From an uncultured Bacteroidota bacterium (GTDB lineage Bacteria > Bacteroidota > Bacteroidia > Flavobacteriales > Flavobacteriaceae): a DNA stretch of 64,000 bases. Both the position numbers and the translations under genes were made by a program. The DNA is taken from NCBI GenBank assembly GCA_902586905.1, contig CACIJH010000005.1, positions 19,370 to 83,369 on the forward strand. The letters are read 5' to 3'. Of this stretch, positions 19,405-29,697 are shown one piece after another (the first letter of the stretch is position 1; the number at the start of each line of letters is the position of its first letter). The notes under the pieces are model-generated. The model was not told where the DNA came from. It saw only the letters and a program-made list of their open reading frames with translations, and did not search any database.

Positions 19405-21540
19405 ATGAAAAAGAATGCCTCTTACTTGATTTTTGCTGTTGCTGTAGTTCTGTACCTATTCACAGCAACCACCAACCCTATAGAAAAGGAGTTTGTCAGC
19501 AACGATAAAGATCGACTTCTCATCGAGCTGATTTCACATGTAATTCAGCGTGGTCATTACGATGTCAAATCCTTGAACGATGATATGTCTGAACAAATTT
19601 TTCACACCTATCTAGAAAGTCTTGATGGTCAAAAAAGATATTTTCTTCAAAGCGATTACAGAGAGTTTTCGAAATATATGTATCAGATTGATGACCAAAT
19701 TCGAAAATTAGATTTAACGTTTTTTGATTTGACTTATAAAAGACTTGTACTTCGCATGAGTGAAGTAGAAAGCATGTATAGTTCAATCTTGTCTCGTCCT
19801 TTTGATTTTGATAAAGAAGAAGAATTTGATACAGATTATAATGAGCAAATTTATCCACTATCTCAAAAATCAAGATCAGAAAAGTGGAGAAAACAACTAA
19901 AATTATCCACCCTAAGCGTGTTGTACGACAAAGTGCAAGAGGAAGAAAACAATGACGAAACAACGCCAGCGTACCTTTCATCTTCGTGGATGGACTTGGA
20001 GGCTGAAGCACGAACAACCACTCGTGAAAACATGGAAGATTTCTTTGATTTGATGAATGAATTGAAACGCAAAGATTGGTTTGACGTCTATATCAACTCA
20101 TTTGTCTTACAATTTGATCCTCACACAAATTATTTCAACCCCGATGACAAAGACCGATTTGACATGAGCATGTCTGGGAAGTTTGAAGGAATTGGTGCAC
20201 GACTTTCAAAACGAAACCAAGCAATCAAAGTAGTTGACATCATTGTAGGGGGGCCGCTTTGGCGCGATCAGTTGATGGAAGTAGGGGATGAAATCCAGTT
20301 GGTGCGACAGGAAGATGGAGATGCTGTTGATATTCGTGCGATGCGCCTAGATGATGCGATAAAGCTGATCAAAGGCCCTAAGGGATCGATGGTGTATTTG
20401 ACTGTTAAGAAGGTTGATGGAAATATAGAAACAATCCCTGTGAAAAGAGATTTGGTTGTTCTCGAGGAGTCTTATGCAAGATCAACAGTAATCAATCGAC
20501 AAGACCAAAAATATGGTCTTATTCACCTGCCAAAATTTTATGTTGACTTTAAAAGTTACAAAGAAAGAAATGCTGCACACGACGTTGAGCAAGAGGTGAT
20601 CAACCTAAAAGAGGCAGGCGTTGGTGGCCTTATCATTGATTTGAGAAACAATGGAGGAGGTTCACTTCAAACTGTGGTTGACATTGCAGGTCTTTTTATC
20701 GACGAAGGTCCTATTGTACAGGTCAAGTCAACTGTGAGCAAAACAGAAGTTTTACGAGATCGAGATGGGAAAACATTGTGGAACGGACCAATGGTCATTC
20801 TTGTGAATGAACTATCTGCTTCTGCCTCTGAAATATTGGCTGCAGCAATGCAGGATTATGAACGCGCAATAGTGATTGGCAGCGAGCAAACTTTTGGCAA
20901 AGGAACAGTACAGAATGTGGTTGATCTCAATCGTTTCCTTTCCAATAGCACCTATGGTAATCTTGGTGCTTTAAAAATTACGACAGATAAGTTTTATAGA
21001 ATCAATGGTGGTTCGACCCAACTTGAAGGGGTAAAAAGTGATGTGATTACGCCAGACCGATATCGATATGTCGATGTTGGCGAAAGAGATGAAGACAACC
21101 CCATGAGATGGGATCGTATAAGCCCCTTGGTGTATACAAAATGGAATGGCTATCTGAATTATGATGACGTCATAGATAAGAGTCAAGATAGAGTCAACGA
21201 CCACCCCATTTTCAACCTTGTTGACCAAGATGCAAAGTGGATTGAGCAGCGTCAAAACGACAATACAATTGCTTTGAATTATCAAGAGTACGTTTCAAAA
21301 ATTGAGTCTGATCGAGCTTATGCAGATCAATTTGATGCAGTAGAAGAGTACGACAACAATCTGGATTTCACCATCTCGCCTGCAGATCAAAAACGTATTT
21401 CAGAGGACGATATCTTTTTAGAAAAAAGAGAACGCTGGTTTTCAAACTTATCGAAAGATTTTTATGTAGAGGAAGCAGTGAATATCCTACAGGATCTCAA
21501 AGTAGGTATTTATCAGCAAGAGCCACTCGCGAGAAAATAA
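19405..21540 (+). CDS. Carboxy-terminal processing (tail-specific) protease, Prc/S41 family
   Basis: 711 residues with an N-terminal membrane anchor or uncleaved signal (~8-24), a helical region, a PDZ domain (FEGIGARLSKRN, ~255-340) and an S41 protease domain. The Ser-Lys dyad is in SASASEIL (Ser ~473) and TFGKGTVQ (Lys ~499). Length and a C-terminal DUF3340-like region match E. coli Prc more than short CtpA. It trims or degrades periplasmic proteins from their C-termini. It is divergent from surE. Confidence 0.95.
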   Translation: MKKNASYLIFAVAVVLYLFTATTNPIEKEFVSNDKDRLLIELISHVIQRGHYDVKSLNDDMSEQIFHTYLESLDGQKRYFLQSDYREFSKYMYQIDDQIRKLDLTFFDLTYKRLVLRMSEVESMYSSILSRPFDFDKEEEFDTDYNEQIYPLSQKSRSEKWRKQLKLSTLSVLYDKVQEEENNDETTPAYLSSSWMDLEAEARTTTRENMEDFFDLMNELKRKDWFDVYINSFVLQFDPHTNYFNPDDKDRFDMSMSGKFEGIGARLSKRNQAIKVVDIIVGGPLWRDQLMEVGDEIQLVRQEDGDAVDIRAMRLDDAIKLIKGPKGSMVYLTVKKVDGNIETIPVKRDLVVLEESYARSTVINRQDQKYGLIHLPKFYVDFKSYKERNAAHDVEQEVINLKEAGVGGLIIDLRNNGGGSLQTVVDIAGLFIDEGPIVQVKSTVSKTEVLRDRDGKTLWNGPMVILVNELSASASEILAAAMQDYERAIVIGSEQTFGKGTVQNVVDLNRFLSNSTYGNLGALKITTDKFYRINGGSTQLEGVKSDVITPDRYRYVDVGERDEDNPMRWDRISPLVYTKWNGYLNYDDVIDKSQDRVNDHPIFNLVDQDAKWIEQRQNDNTIALNYQEYVSKIESDRAYADQFDAVEEYDNNLDFTISPADQKRISEDDIFLEKRERWFSNLSKDFYVEEAVNILQDLKVGIYQQEPLARK

Positions 21541-21552
21541 ACCAAAAAACGA

Positions 21553-22641
21553 TTGCAAAACACAACCAACAGAGCGTTTTTATATGATCTGGGAGGCTAT
21601 CTTGCTGTTGGGGTTATCATCATCTGCGCCATCATCTCTGTTTTTGCCTATGTCATCGTGCCTGACAATTCGGTCAATGCAAATCAAATGCATCTCTCTA
21701 TTCATTCGCAATACCCTGGGTTTGAGGTCAAAATGCTAAGTATTCCTTCTACGAAAAACAAAGAGATCAGCAGCTTTTATACCTTATTACTTGGAAATCC
21801 TGACCCTGCTATTCAGTATCCAATATCTTCTTATCAAATAGGGGAAGATGGTATATGGATAGAACACTACAATTTTGATTCTCCAGGACAAAGAGAATGG
21901 TTTTCTACATCCTCTTTTGGTGCATTGACATCAGCTTCAGAAATCGTCGCTCTGCACATTTCAAATCATAAATTCTTATTGGGAACCGATTTGTTTGGAC
22001 GAGATGTATTGAGTCGATTGTTGGTTGGCACGCGAATTTCCCTATCTATTGGTTTAATTTCAGTATTTATTTCTTTGATTATTGGTATCATCATTGGTAG
22101 TTTGGGGGGTTTTTATGGTGGCAATATCGACAAAGCAGTCATGTGGGTCATTAATGTTACATGGTCAATTCCTACTTTATTACTTGTCATTGCAATATCT
22201 GTTGCATTGGGGAAAGGATTTTGGCAAGTCTTTATCGCTGTTGGGTTGACAATGTGGGTTGAGGTAGCTCGTATTGTCAGGGGTCAAGTGATGAGCATCA
22301 AGAATCGTCAATACGTCATTGCTACACAAGTGCTTGGATTTTCATCATTTCGTACTCTTTTTGGTCACATCCTCCCCAATGCTTTTGGACCGTTGGCAGT
22401 GATTACTGCGTCCAATTTTGCAGCTGCGATACTCATCGAAAGTGGGTTGAGTTTTTTGGGGATAGGTGTTCAACCACCCATACCGAGCTGGGGCACAATG
22501 ATTAAGGATCATTATCAATTTCTGGTCATGGGGAAACCTTATTTGGCATTGATTCCAGGCCTAGCAATCATGATTTTAGTGAGTTCTTTTATGATTATTG
22601 GCAACAATTTGAGAGATCGTTACGACCCTCAAAAAAGCTGA
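21553..22641 (+). CDS. ABC transporter permease, OppC/DppC type
   Basis: 362 residues from a TTG start; an in-frame stop (the prc stop) lies 15 bp upstream and no ATG or GTG is closer, so TTG is the likely start. One N-terminal helix, a ~110-residue periplasmic insert, then the BPD_transp_1 domain with the EAA loop (VMSIKNRQYVIATQVLGFS, HILPNAFGPL). Members of this group pass peptides or nickel through the inner membrane, but no OppB partner, ATPase or binding protein is adjacent, so the substrate is unknown. Its stop directly abuts the rodA stop on the other strand. Confidence 0.85.
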   Translation: MQNTTNRAFLYDLGGYLAVGVIIICAIISVFAYVIVPDNSVNANQMHLSIHSQYPGFEVKMLSIPSTKNKEISSFYTLLLGNPDPAIQYPISSYQIGEDGIWIEHYNFDSPGQREWFSTSSFGALTSASEIVALHISNHKFLLGTDLFGRDVLSRLLVGTRISLSIGLISVFISLIIGIIIGSLGGFYGGNIDKAVMWVINVTWSIPTLLLVIAISVALGKGFWQVFIAVGLTMWVEVARIVRGQVMSIKNRQYVIATQVLGFSSFRTLFGHILPNAFGPLAVITASNFAAAILIESGLSFLGIGVQPPIPSWGTMIKDHYQFLVMGKPYLALIPGLAIMILVSSFMIIGNNLRDRYDPQKS

Positions 22642-23907
22642 TTACCACTCATTGACCCGATTGGCATCGAACTTCAAATAGATTCCTAATAACAGACTAA
22701 ATGCAAGAAGATTTGACCCTCCATAACTCAAGTATGGCAGTGGGATTCCAATGGTAGGCAAGAGACCTAAAACCATACCGAGGTTAATGCTAAAATGGGC
22801 AAACAAAAGACACACGACAGAGTAACAGTAGATTCTACTAAAACTATTTTTTTGCCGCCTAGATGTTATGAGTATGCGAAGCATTAAAGTCACATATAGA
22901 ACCACAACTAAAACTGATCCGACAAAGCCCCATTCTTCACCAACAGTGGTAAAAATATAATCTGTTTGTTGTTCTGGGATAAAATTTCCTTTGGTTTGCG
23001 TACCCTCAAGAAACCCTTTTCCAAGAATCCCTCCAGACCCAATAGCAATTTGAGATTGGTTGATGTTATATCCAATTCCTTGTGTATCCACCTCGCGTCC
23101 CAAAACAATATTGAAGCGATCACGGTGGCGTTGATCGAACACATTTTCAAATACAAAGTCAACAGACTGAATAAAGGCAGAGGCCATGGCAAGGGTTAGA
23201 ATGATAGAAAGCAGTCGTTTTCTACGCTTCTTTCGATCCAAACCAAAAATATAGACAAGCCCCATCACCAAAACAATAGCTGTCGCAATTGTTTTATCTA
23301 GCAGCAAAGTAATGATGAACAAAACAATAAGCCCAACAAAAGAAAGTAAAAATTGAGAGGGTAGTTTTTCAGTGTGTAAAACCAAAAGAAAGCTCAGAAA
23401 CACAACTGTACTACCTGGGTCTGGTTGGGGAAGGATGATTAGTGCAGGAAGAAAGATGAGAAGAAAGGAGGTGAGTTGATCTGAAATTTTTGTTAAGTCT
23501 GTATTGATTTCACTCAGATGCTTTGTCAGTGCCAAAGCAGTGACAACTTTTGCAAACTCTGCTGGTTGAAAACTAAAACCCCCAAATGAATACCAAGATT
23601 GAGCGCCAGAGACTTCTTTTCCAAAAACAAAAAGACCCAGTAGAAGCGCAAGAATAATCAGATAAAAGATACTTGAGTAACGCTCATAAATCTTCACTTT
23701 TGGAAACTGTATGAAGAAAATCAAACCGATGCTCAAAAGAGCAAAAAACAACTGCTTTCCAAAGGTATGATTTAAAGAAAGCATGTTTTCTTCCAGTGTA
23801 TGTCCAGTTGAGTAAACGTTGACAAGACCAATGGAAACAAGGGCGAAATACACCAAAAAGGTGTACCAATCAAACTTTAAAAGGTATTTATTATTCATTG
23901 ATTTCAA
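22642..23907 (-). CDS. rodA: Rod-shape glycan polymerase RodA (SEDS family)
   Basis: 421 residues with about ten membrane segments. SEDS signatures are present: YSFGGFSFQPAEFAKV near the N-terminal third (catalytic-site region), LPQPDPGSTVVF and the C-terminal GIPLPYLSYGGSNLLAF. It polymerises lipid II into glycan strands with PBP2 as transpeptidase partner; mrdA lies immediately upstream with a 17-nt overlap. Last gene of the mre operon. Confidence 0.97.
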   Translation of the reverse strand: MKSMNNKYLLKFDWYTFLVYFALVSIGLVNVYSTGHTLEENMLSLNHTFGKQLFFALLSIGLIFFIQFPKVKIYERYSSIFYLIILALLLGLFVFGKEVSGAQSWYSFGGFSFQPAEFAKVVTALALTKHLSEINTDLTKISDQLTSFLLIFLPALIILPQPDPGSTVVFLSFLLVLHTEKLPSQFLLSFVGLIVLFIITLLLDKTIATAIVLVMGLVYIFGLDRKKRRKRLLSIILTLAMASAFIQSVDFVFENVFDQRHRDRFNIVLGREVDTQGIGYNINQSQIAIGSGGILGKGFLEGTQTKGNFIPEQQTDYIFTTVGEEWGFVGSVLVVVLYVTLMLRILITSRRQKNSFSRIYCYSVVCLLFAHFSINLGMVLGLLPTIGIPLPYLSYGGSNLLAFSLLLGIYLKFDANRVNEW

Positions 23908-25753
23908 AAGGTTTTCCGCTCAGCGGTTTTTGATACTCATCTAATAAACTTCCGTTTAGCATACGATTTTCCAACCAGGTTCTTCTCACATTTCCAGTGA
24001 GATACTTTTCTATCACTAGGCTTGCGATTGGTGCAGCCCATCGGCCACCCCAGTACCCATTTTCAACAAAAACAGCAACTGCAATTTTTGGATTCTCTCG
24101 GGGTGCAAAAGCCACAAACATCGAGTGATCTGTTAACTGTACTTTTTCTCCATCTATTTTAGTGAAATTCTCAACTGTTCCTGTTTTTCCACACACTTCA
24201 ACCCCTGGTACACGTGCAACGCGAGCAGTACCCCACTTCACAACATTAGACATCCCTTCGATAACTGGTTCAAAATGAATAGAGTCTATGGAGGTGTAAT
24301 TTGGTGTTCTATATATTTCGGCCAACGAGTCTTTTTGAATTTTTTTCACAAAATGAGGTTTGTAAAAATATCCTCTGTTGGCAATGGTTGCAACCATATT
24401 TGCCAATTGAATGGGAGTGGTTAACACCTCTCCTTGTCCAATCGAGTTGGAAAGTGAGGTTGTTGCACCCCATCGTTGGTTTGGATACCAATAATCATAA
24501 TAATCAGAATTTGGAATAAACCCTTTTTGACCAGTTGGATGATCGTATCCTAAATAATTGCCCATGCCGAAACTTTTGATGTGATTACTCCAGATGTTCA
24601 TCCCTTTTTTTAGATCGTCAAAATGATCTATGGTTCGGCGATAGATTGTAGCAAAGTAAGTGTTGCAAGAGTTGTAAATACCACTGTTTAGTCGGTTTTT
24701 TGTCCCATAATTACAATGACATTTCATAAAATCAGTTCTGCCATAATAATGCCCCTCGTTGCAGAGCACGCGAAAACGAGGAGTAATTGCTTCTTCTTGA
24801 AGTGCAACCAGTGCATTGACGAGCTTGAAAGGTGATCCTGGGGGATACTGTCCTTGTAGGCCTCGATCAAAAAGGGGACGGTTGATGGTGTCGTTTTTCA
24901 ATACGTTGAAATTCTCAGATCGACTTCGACCAACCAATAGGTCTGGCGCATATGTTGGGGTACTCACATTGACTAGAATTTCCCCTGTTTCAGGTTCTAT
25001 AGCAACGATACCACCTCTTTTATTTTGCAGAAGTTTTTGACCATACTCCTGAAGCGCAATATCAATCGTCAAGTAGAGATCTTGAGCCTTTGTTGGAAGG
25101 GTATCGAGCTCGCCTTTTTGATAAGGTCCAATTACTCGATTGAATTTGTCTCTTTGAAGATAGCGAACCCCTTTTACGCCTCGCAATGTTTTTTCATAGG
25201 TTTTCTCGATTCCTTGCCGCCCAATCAGTTCGCCAGATTGATAGTAGGGGTCTTTTCTGATATCAAATCGATTGACCTCACTGATGTAGCCCAAGATGTT
25301 CGAGGCCGATGCTGTGTTGTATTTTCGAACAGCTCTTTTTTGAACATAAAATCCTCGATACTTCCAGAGTTTTTCTTGCAGTACGGCATAGTCACTTTTG
25401 GATAATTGCGCCAAAAAAACAGATGGTTTTCTAGTGGAATAAGAGCGAGCTTTTTGGATTTTTTCGACGAGATTATTTTTGTCGATCTTCAATAGTTTAC
25501 AGAACTCAAGCGTATCGAATTGTTGCAACTGCCTTGGAATAATCATCAGATCATAGGTTGCTTGATTTTCGACGATCAATGTTCCATTTCGATCATAAAT
25601 AAATCCTCGCTCAGGGTATATATATTCTCGTAAAACAGAGTTTTGTAAGGACTGATCATCATAATCTGAGCTTAAGACTTGGAGGCTTAGAAGACGGACC
25701 AAAAAAATAATTCCACTTCCTATAATAAGAATGTATAACAGATTTTTTCTCAT
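23891..25753 (-). CDS. mrdA: Penicillin-binding protein 2
   Basis: 620 residues: one N-terminal membrane anchor (~6-23), a dimerisation/pedestal domain, then the transpeptidase domain. The active site is complete: SPFK (Ser-x-x-Lys, ~residue 305), a downstream SxN motif and CGKTGTVENF (~523). It cross-links side-wall peptidoglycan with RodA. It overlaps mreD by 4 nt and rodA by 17 nt. Confidence 0.97.
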   Translation of the reverse strand: MRKNLLYILIIGSGIIFLVRLLSLQVLSSDYDDQSLQNSVLREYIYPERGFIYDRNGTLIVENQATYDLMIIPRQLQQFDTLEFCKLLKIDKNNLVEKIQKARSYSTRKPSVFLAQLSKSDYAVLQEKLWKYRGFYVQKRAVRKYNTASASNILGYISEVNRFDIRKDPYYQSGELIGRQGIEKTYEKTLRGVKGVRYLQRDKFNRVIGPYQKGELDTLPTKAQDLYLTIDIALQEYGQKLLQNKRGGIVAIEPETGEILVNVSTPTYAPDLLVGRSRSENFNVLKNDTINRPLFDRGLQGQYPPGSPFKLVNALVALQEEAITPRFRVLCNEGHYYGRTDFMKCHCNYGTKNRLNSGIYNSCNTYFATIYRRTIDHFDDLKKGMNIWSNHIKSFGMGNYLGYDHPTGQKGFIPNSDYYDYWYPNQRWGATTSLSNSIGQGEVLTTPIQLANMVATIANRGYFYKPHFVKKIQKDSLAEIYRTPNYTSIDSIHFEPVIEGMSNVVKWGTARVARVPGVEVCGKTGTVENFTKIDGEKVQLTDHSMFVAFAPRENPKIAVAVFVENGYWGGRWAAPIASLVIEKYLTGNVRRTWLENRMLNGSLLDEYQKPLSGKPFEINE

Positions 25754-26256
25754 TGCTTATTCTTTCGTAATACAAACATAATTGCAATTAAAAATAACAA
25801 TGTATATAGACTTCCAAAAATAAATTGTTGAATTCCCCATAGTGTTTTGGGCCAACTGGCTAAACCTAGGAGATAGTACACCAAGTGGTGAATGAGAACC
25901 ATATTTAAGCTGTAGGCAGACAAGGCAATGAATGGTGTTTGTTGCAAGCGGATGTTGACATAGCCATGATTTTTACCAAAAACAGAAGTGACAATTGTTG
26001 GTCGAAGAAAAGCTGCGGTTACACATGCTGCAGCTTGAATACCCATAGTCGAGTGTAGTAGATCTGAATAAAGACCATATAAAAATGCAATGACAAGAAA
26101 GATGGTTTGTTCAGCGTCAGTTGGGTAAAAAATTAAGAAAAGGAGTGTGATTTGAGGAACCAGTTGAAGCCCCAAATTGAACTGATCAAACACCATCACC
26201 TGTAAGATGGGTAACAAAAGAAAATAGACGACAAAAGGGTATGATCTACTGTTCAT
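25750..26256 (-). CDS. mreD: Rod shape-determining protein MreD
   Basis: 168 residues with five or six membrane helices and few charged residues, as in Bacteroidota MreD. Identified mostly by position between mreC and mrdA, with supporting GLYSDLLHSTMGIQAAA (the GxxxD motif of the family). It completes the MreBCD inner-membrane scaffold. It overlaps mreC by 11 nt and mrdA by 4 nt. Confidence 0.9.
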   Translation of the reverse strand: MNSRSYPFVVYFLLLPILQVMVFDQFNLGLQLVPQITLLFLIFYPTDAEQTIFLVIAFLYGLYSDLLHSTMGIQAAACVTAAFLRPTIVTSVFGKNHGYVNIRLQQTPFIALSAYSLNMVLIHHLVYYLLGLASWPKTLWGIQQFIFGSLYTLLFLIAIMFVLRKNKQ

Positions 26257-27046
26257 TTATTGATTGTTGAATGCTTTTCACTTCTTCTTTTGTGGGGTGG
26301 TCAATGGCAAAAACAGATCCCAAATTAGTCATGTCTTGAAAAAGAGAGACTTCGATATCGTAAAAACTTAAAGATGGATCGTCGATAAAATCTGAAATCA
26401 TACCTATTGGAATCCCAGGGGGAAAAATGGTTGACATACCACCTGTTTGAATGGTATCGCCGACCTTGACAATGGCAGTTTTTGACACATCAATCAAGTT
26501 CATTTTTGTAGGGTCATCTCCTGACCAGATTAAGCTTCCAAAGTGATTGCTGTTTTTGAGCTTTGCATTGATTTGTAGGTCTTTGTTTAAGATGGAGATC
26601 GCTTGTGAATATCGATTTTCGACAAACTGTACAACACCAACAATCCCTTTTGAAGTTACCAACCCCATTTCTTTCTCAACACCAATATTCTTACCCCCTC
26701 TTAAGCTGATATAGTTATAGCTATTGATAAAAGAATTTCGAATCACTTGTAGCCTCACAGTACTATAGCTTAAAGTATCGGATGGCAGTTTTTTTTCAGA
26801 AAGGAGTTGATCCAAAAGAATTTGGTTTTCTTCGATGAGAAGTTCGTTGGTTTTTCTTAAGCTAACATATGATGAAAGGGAATAAACAATAGAGTTTAGT
26901 TGCGTCCCAAAATAAAGGCCAGCATTTGCAATCAAACTTCGGTGGTAAGAACTTGATTGTTGTAATAGGAAAATACTCAATGAAATAAGTAGTAGATAAA
27001 CCAAGCCGTTACGGAATCTAATAATGGCATTGACAAGCTGCTGCAT
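26246..27046 (-). CDS. mreC: Rod shape-determining protein MreC
   Basis: 266 residues: one N-terminal membrane helix (~14-26), a coiled coil (LLIEENQILLDQLLSEK) and the two periplasmic beta-barrel halves (GVVQFVENRYSQAISILN, GDTIQTGGMSTIFPPGIPIG). MreC links MreB to PBP2 in the periplasm. The gene starts 7 bp after mreB. Confidence 0.95.
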   Translation of the reverse strand: MQQLVNAIIRFRNGLVYLLLISLSIFLLQQSSSYHRSLIANAGLYFGTQLNSIVYSLSSYVSLRKTNELLIEENQILLDQLLSEKKLPSDTLSYSTVRLQVIRNSFINSYNYISLRGGKNIGVEKEMGLVTSKGIVGVVQFVENRYSQAISILNKDLQINAKLKNSNHFGSLIWSGDDPTKMNLIDVSKTAIVKVGDTIQTGGMSTIFPPGIPIGMISDFIDDPSLSFYDIEVSLFQDMTNLGSVFAIDHPTKEEVKSIQQSINEQ

Positions 27047-27053
27047 TGTTCAG

Positions 27054-28082
27054 CTATTTAACTAAGATTGTTTTGTATTGGTCAATATTTTTTAGCGCAA
27101 TTCCAGTTCCTCTTACAACTGCTCGCAATGGATCTTCGGCGATAAATATAGGAAGATCTGTTTTTTGCGACAATCGCTTGTCTAGCCCACGTAGCATCGA
27201 CCCCCCTCCAGCAAGATAAACACCAGTGTTGTAGATGTCTGCCGCAAGTTCTGGGGGTGTTTGAGATAGGGTTTCCATAACAGAGTCTTCAATTCGTATG
27301 ATTGATTTATCGAGGGCTTTTGCAATTTCTCGATAAGAAATCACTGTTTCTTTTGGTTTTCCTGTCAGCAAGTCCCTTCCTTGAACAGTCATGTCTTCTG
27401 GTGGGTTTTCCAACTCCTCAAGGGCAGATCCGATCAAAATTTTCACGCGCTCTGCTGTTCGTTCTCCTACATAGAGGTTGTGTTGTGTTCGCATATAATA
27501 AATGATATCGTTTGTAAACACATCACCCGCCACTTTTACAGACTTATCGCATACAATACCTGAGAGGGCAATGACAGCAATTTCTGTTGTTCCTCCACCA
27601 ATATCGATAATCATATTTCCTTTGGGTTGCATGATATTCACACCAATACCTATGGCTGCTGCCATGGGTTCATGGATAAGATATACCTCTTTTCCATTGA
27701 CACGCTCTGCTGACTCACGCACAGCACGCATTTCAACTTCAGTGATTCCAGATGGAATACAGATGACCATGCGAAGGGCAGGAGTAAAAAATCGTTTTTT
27801 TAGAGCAGGAATATTTTTGATAAACATGCTAATCATCTGCTCTGAGGCGTCAAAATCAGCAATAACACCATCTTTTAATGGGCGTATTGTTTTGATATTT
27901 TCGTGGGTTTTTCCCTGCATTAGGGCTGCTTCATGTCCAACAGCGATGATTTTGTTTGTCACACGATCACGTGCAACAATAGATGGGCTGTCGACCACTA
28001 CATTTTCATTATGAATAATGAGTGTGTTTGCAGTACCCAAGTCAATTGCAATGTTTTCTGTTAAAAAATCGAAAAAACCCAT
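27054..28082 (-). CDS. mreB: Rod shape-determining protein MreB
   Basis: 342 residues, actin fold. ATP-binding motifs include IDLGTANTLI (phosphate 1), DIGGGTTEIAV (phosphate 2) and AGGGSMLRGL (adenosine). The filament guides the cell-wall machinery encoded in the next four genes. It lies 28 bp downstream of purH on the same strand, so the cell-shape genes may be co-transcribed with purH. Confidence 0.98.
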   Translation of the reverse strand: MGFFDFLTENIAIDLGTANTLIIHNENVVVDSPSIVARDRVTNKIIAVGHEAALMQGKTHENIKTIRPLKDGVIADFDASEQMISMFIKNIPALKKRFFTPALRMVICIPSGITEVEMRAVRESAERVNGKEVYLIHEPMAAAIGIGVNIMQPKGNMIIDIGGGTTEIAVIALSGIVCDKSVKVAGDVFTNDIIYYMRTQHNLYVGERTAERVKILIGSALEELENPPEDMTVQGRDLLTGKPKETVISYREIAKALDKSIIRIEDSVMETLSQTPPELAADIYNTGVYLAGGGSMLRGLDKRLSQKTDLPIFIAEDPLRAVVRGTGIALKNIDQYKTILVK

Positions 28083-28110
28083 AGTTCAATTATATTGTAA
28101 TTATACGAAA

Positions 28111-29637
28111 TTAATGTTTAAAGTGACGCACACCTGTCATCACCATCGCCATCTGATGAGCATTACAAAAATCGATACTCTGCTGATCTTTGATCGATCC
28201 TCCTGGTTGAATCACTGCTGTAATTCCTGCCTTATGAGCGATTTCAACACAATCAGGAAAAGGGAAAAATGCATCACTTGCCATGACAGACCCTGTCAGA
28301 TCAAACCCAAATGTTTCTGCTTTTTTAATCGCTTGTGATAGCGCATCAACTCTCGATGTTTGGCCTGTTCCGGAGGCAAGCAATTGTAAACCTTTGGCCA
28401 ACACAATGGTATTGGATTTAGTGTTTTTACAAATATTCGAGGCAAACAACATGTCCTCAATCTGCGCTGCAGTTGGCTTTGTAGTGGTAGCTGTCTGTAA
28501 CATTTTCTCATGATCAATAATTTGATCCTTGTCTTGGACGATATATCCGTTGAGACAGCTGCGAACCAATTTTACTGTGTGAGTGTTTGTTTTTTGAGCA
28601 AGTAAAATTCTGTTTTTCTTGTTCTTGAGAAGAGTAAGTGATTTTTTGTCAAAAGATGGCGCAATGACGACCTCACAAAACAATTCGTGAATTTGACGTG
28701 CTGTTTCAATATCAATTGGGCGATTTGCAATTAAAATACCACCAAATGCAGAAATTGGATCGCCTGCAAGTGCTGCTGTATAGGCTTCACTTAGTGTTTT
28801 TCTGGTGGCAATACCACAAGCGTTGTTGTGTTTGAGAATTGCAAAGGTAGGATCAGTGGACTCGTGGGCTTCCATCAAGCTCAAAGCAGAATCAATATCT
28901 AGAAGATTATTATATGATAATTCTTTGCCATTTAGCTTATCGAATAATTTCTCTAAATCGCCAAAAAAATAGCCTTCCTGATGGGGGTTTTCACCATAGC
29001 GAAGTTGATGACCTTTCTGAACACTCAACTTTAATGCAGAAGATCCATCATCAAAATAATTAAAAATGGCACTGTCATAATGAGATGACACATTGAACGA
29101 ATGCTTGGCAAAATACTTTCTTTGTTCTAAGGTAAACGCCCCATTTTCATCCATCAGAATGGAGAGCAGGTGTTGGTACTCAGATTTTGAAGCAATACAA
29201 ACAACATGAGCTTGGTTTTTTGCAGCTGCACGAATCAAGGCAATACCACCGATATCAATTTTTTCAATGATTTCTTGCTCGGTTCCTCCACGTGCTACAG
29301 TTTCTTCAAATGGATATAAGTCAACAATCACCAAATCAATAGGAGGGATGTCATAGGTCGATAGTTCTTCAGCGTCTTTGCTATTGTCTCTGCGATTGAG
29401 AATTCCGCCAAATACCTTTGGGTGCAAGGTTTTAACGCGCCCACCTAGGATGGAGGGATAGTCGGTTATGGACTCGACTCGAACAACTTCGATGCCCAAA
29501 GAATCAATATAATCTGCTGTACCTCCTGTCGAATAGATTGTCACCCCAAGCTGGTTGAGTTTTTTGACAATGGGTTCTAAACCATCTTTATCAAAAACCG
29601 AAATCAGAGCGGATGAAACTCGAATTGTATCTTGCAT
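28111..29637 (-). CDS. purH: Bifunctional AICAR formyltransferase / IMP cyclohydrolase
   Basis: 508 residues, usual length. N-terminal IMP cyclohydrolase (MGS-like domain, GGTADYIDSLGIEV, GGRVKTLHPKVFGGIL) and C-terminal AICAR transformylase (LRYGENPHQ, KHNNACGIA, QPGGSIKDQ, MTGVRHFKH). It catalyses the last two steps of IMP synthesis. A -7 box lies 17 bp upstream. Confidence 0.98.
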   Translation of the reverse strand: MQDTIRVSSALISVFDKDGLEPIVKKLNQLGVTIYSTGGTADYIDSLGIEVVRVESITDYPSILGGRVKTLHPKVFGGILNRRDNSKDAEELSTYDIPPIDLVIVDLYPFEETVARGGTEQEIIEKIDIGGIALIRAAAKNQAHVVCIASKSEYQHLLSILMDENGAFTLEQRKYFAKHSFNVSSHYDSAIFNYFDDGSSALKLSVQKGHQLRYGENPHQEGYFFGDLEKLFDKLNGKELSYNNLLDIDSALSLMEAHESTDPTFAILKHNNACGIATRKTLSEAYTAALAGDPISAFGGILIANRPIDIETARQIHELFCEVVIAPSFDKKSLTLLKNKKNRILLAQKTNTHTVKLVRSCLNGYIVQDKDQIIDHEKMLQTATTTKPTAAQIEDMLFASNICKNTKSNTIVLAKGLQLLASGTGQTSRVDALSQAIKKAETFGFDLTGSVMASDAFFPFPDCVEIAHKAGITAVIQPGGSIKDQQSIDFCNAHQMAMVMTGVRHFKH

Positions 29638-29653
29638 AAGCCCAAATAGGTTG

Positions 29654-29661
29654 CAAAAGTA
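29654..29661 (-). promoter_or_regulatory. Putative -7 box of purH (possibly purH-mre-rodA operon)
   Basis: Minus-strand TACTTTTG is an exact TAnnTTTG match 17 bp before the purH ATG. No good -33 element was seen at the expected spacing. Confidence 0.5.
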
Positions 29662-29697
29662 GCAATTTTCAAGCGTAATTTAATCTCTGTAACTCGA

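Noticed and set aside
27502-28014. 170-codon open frame opposite mreB
   Set aside because: Antisense shadow of a highly conserved gene; no recognisable protein features.
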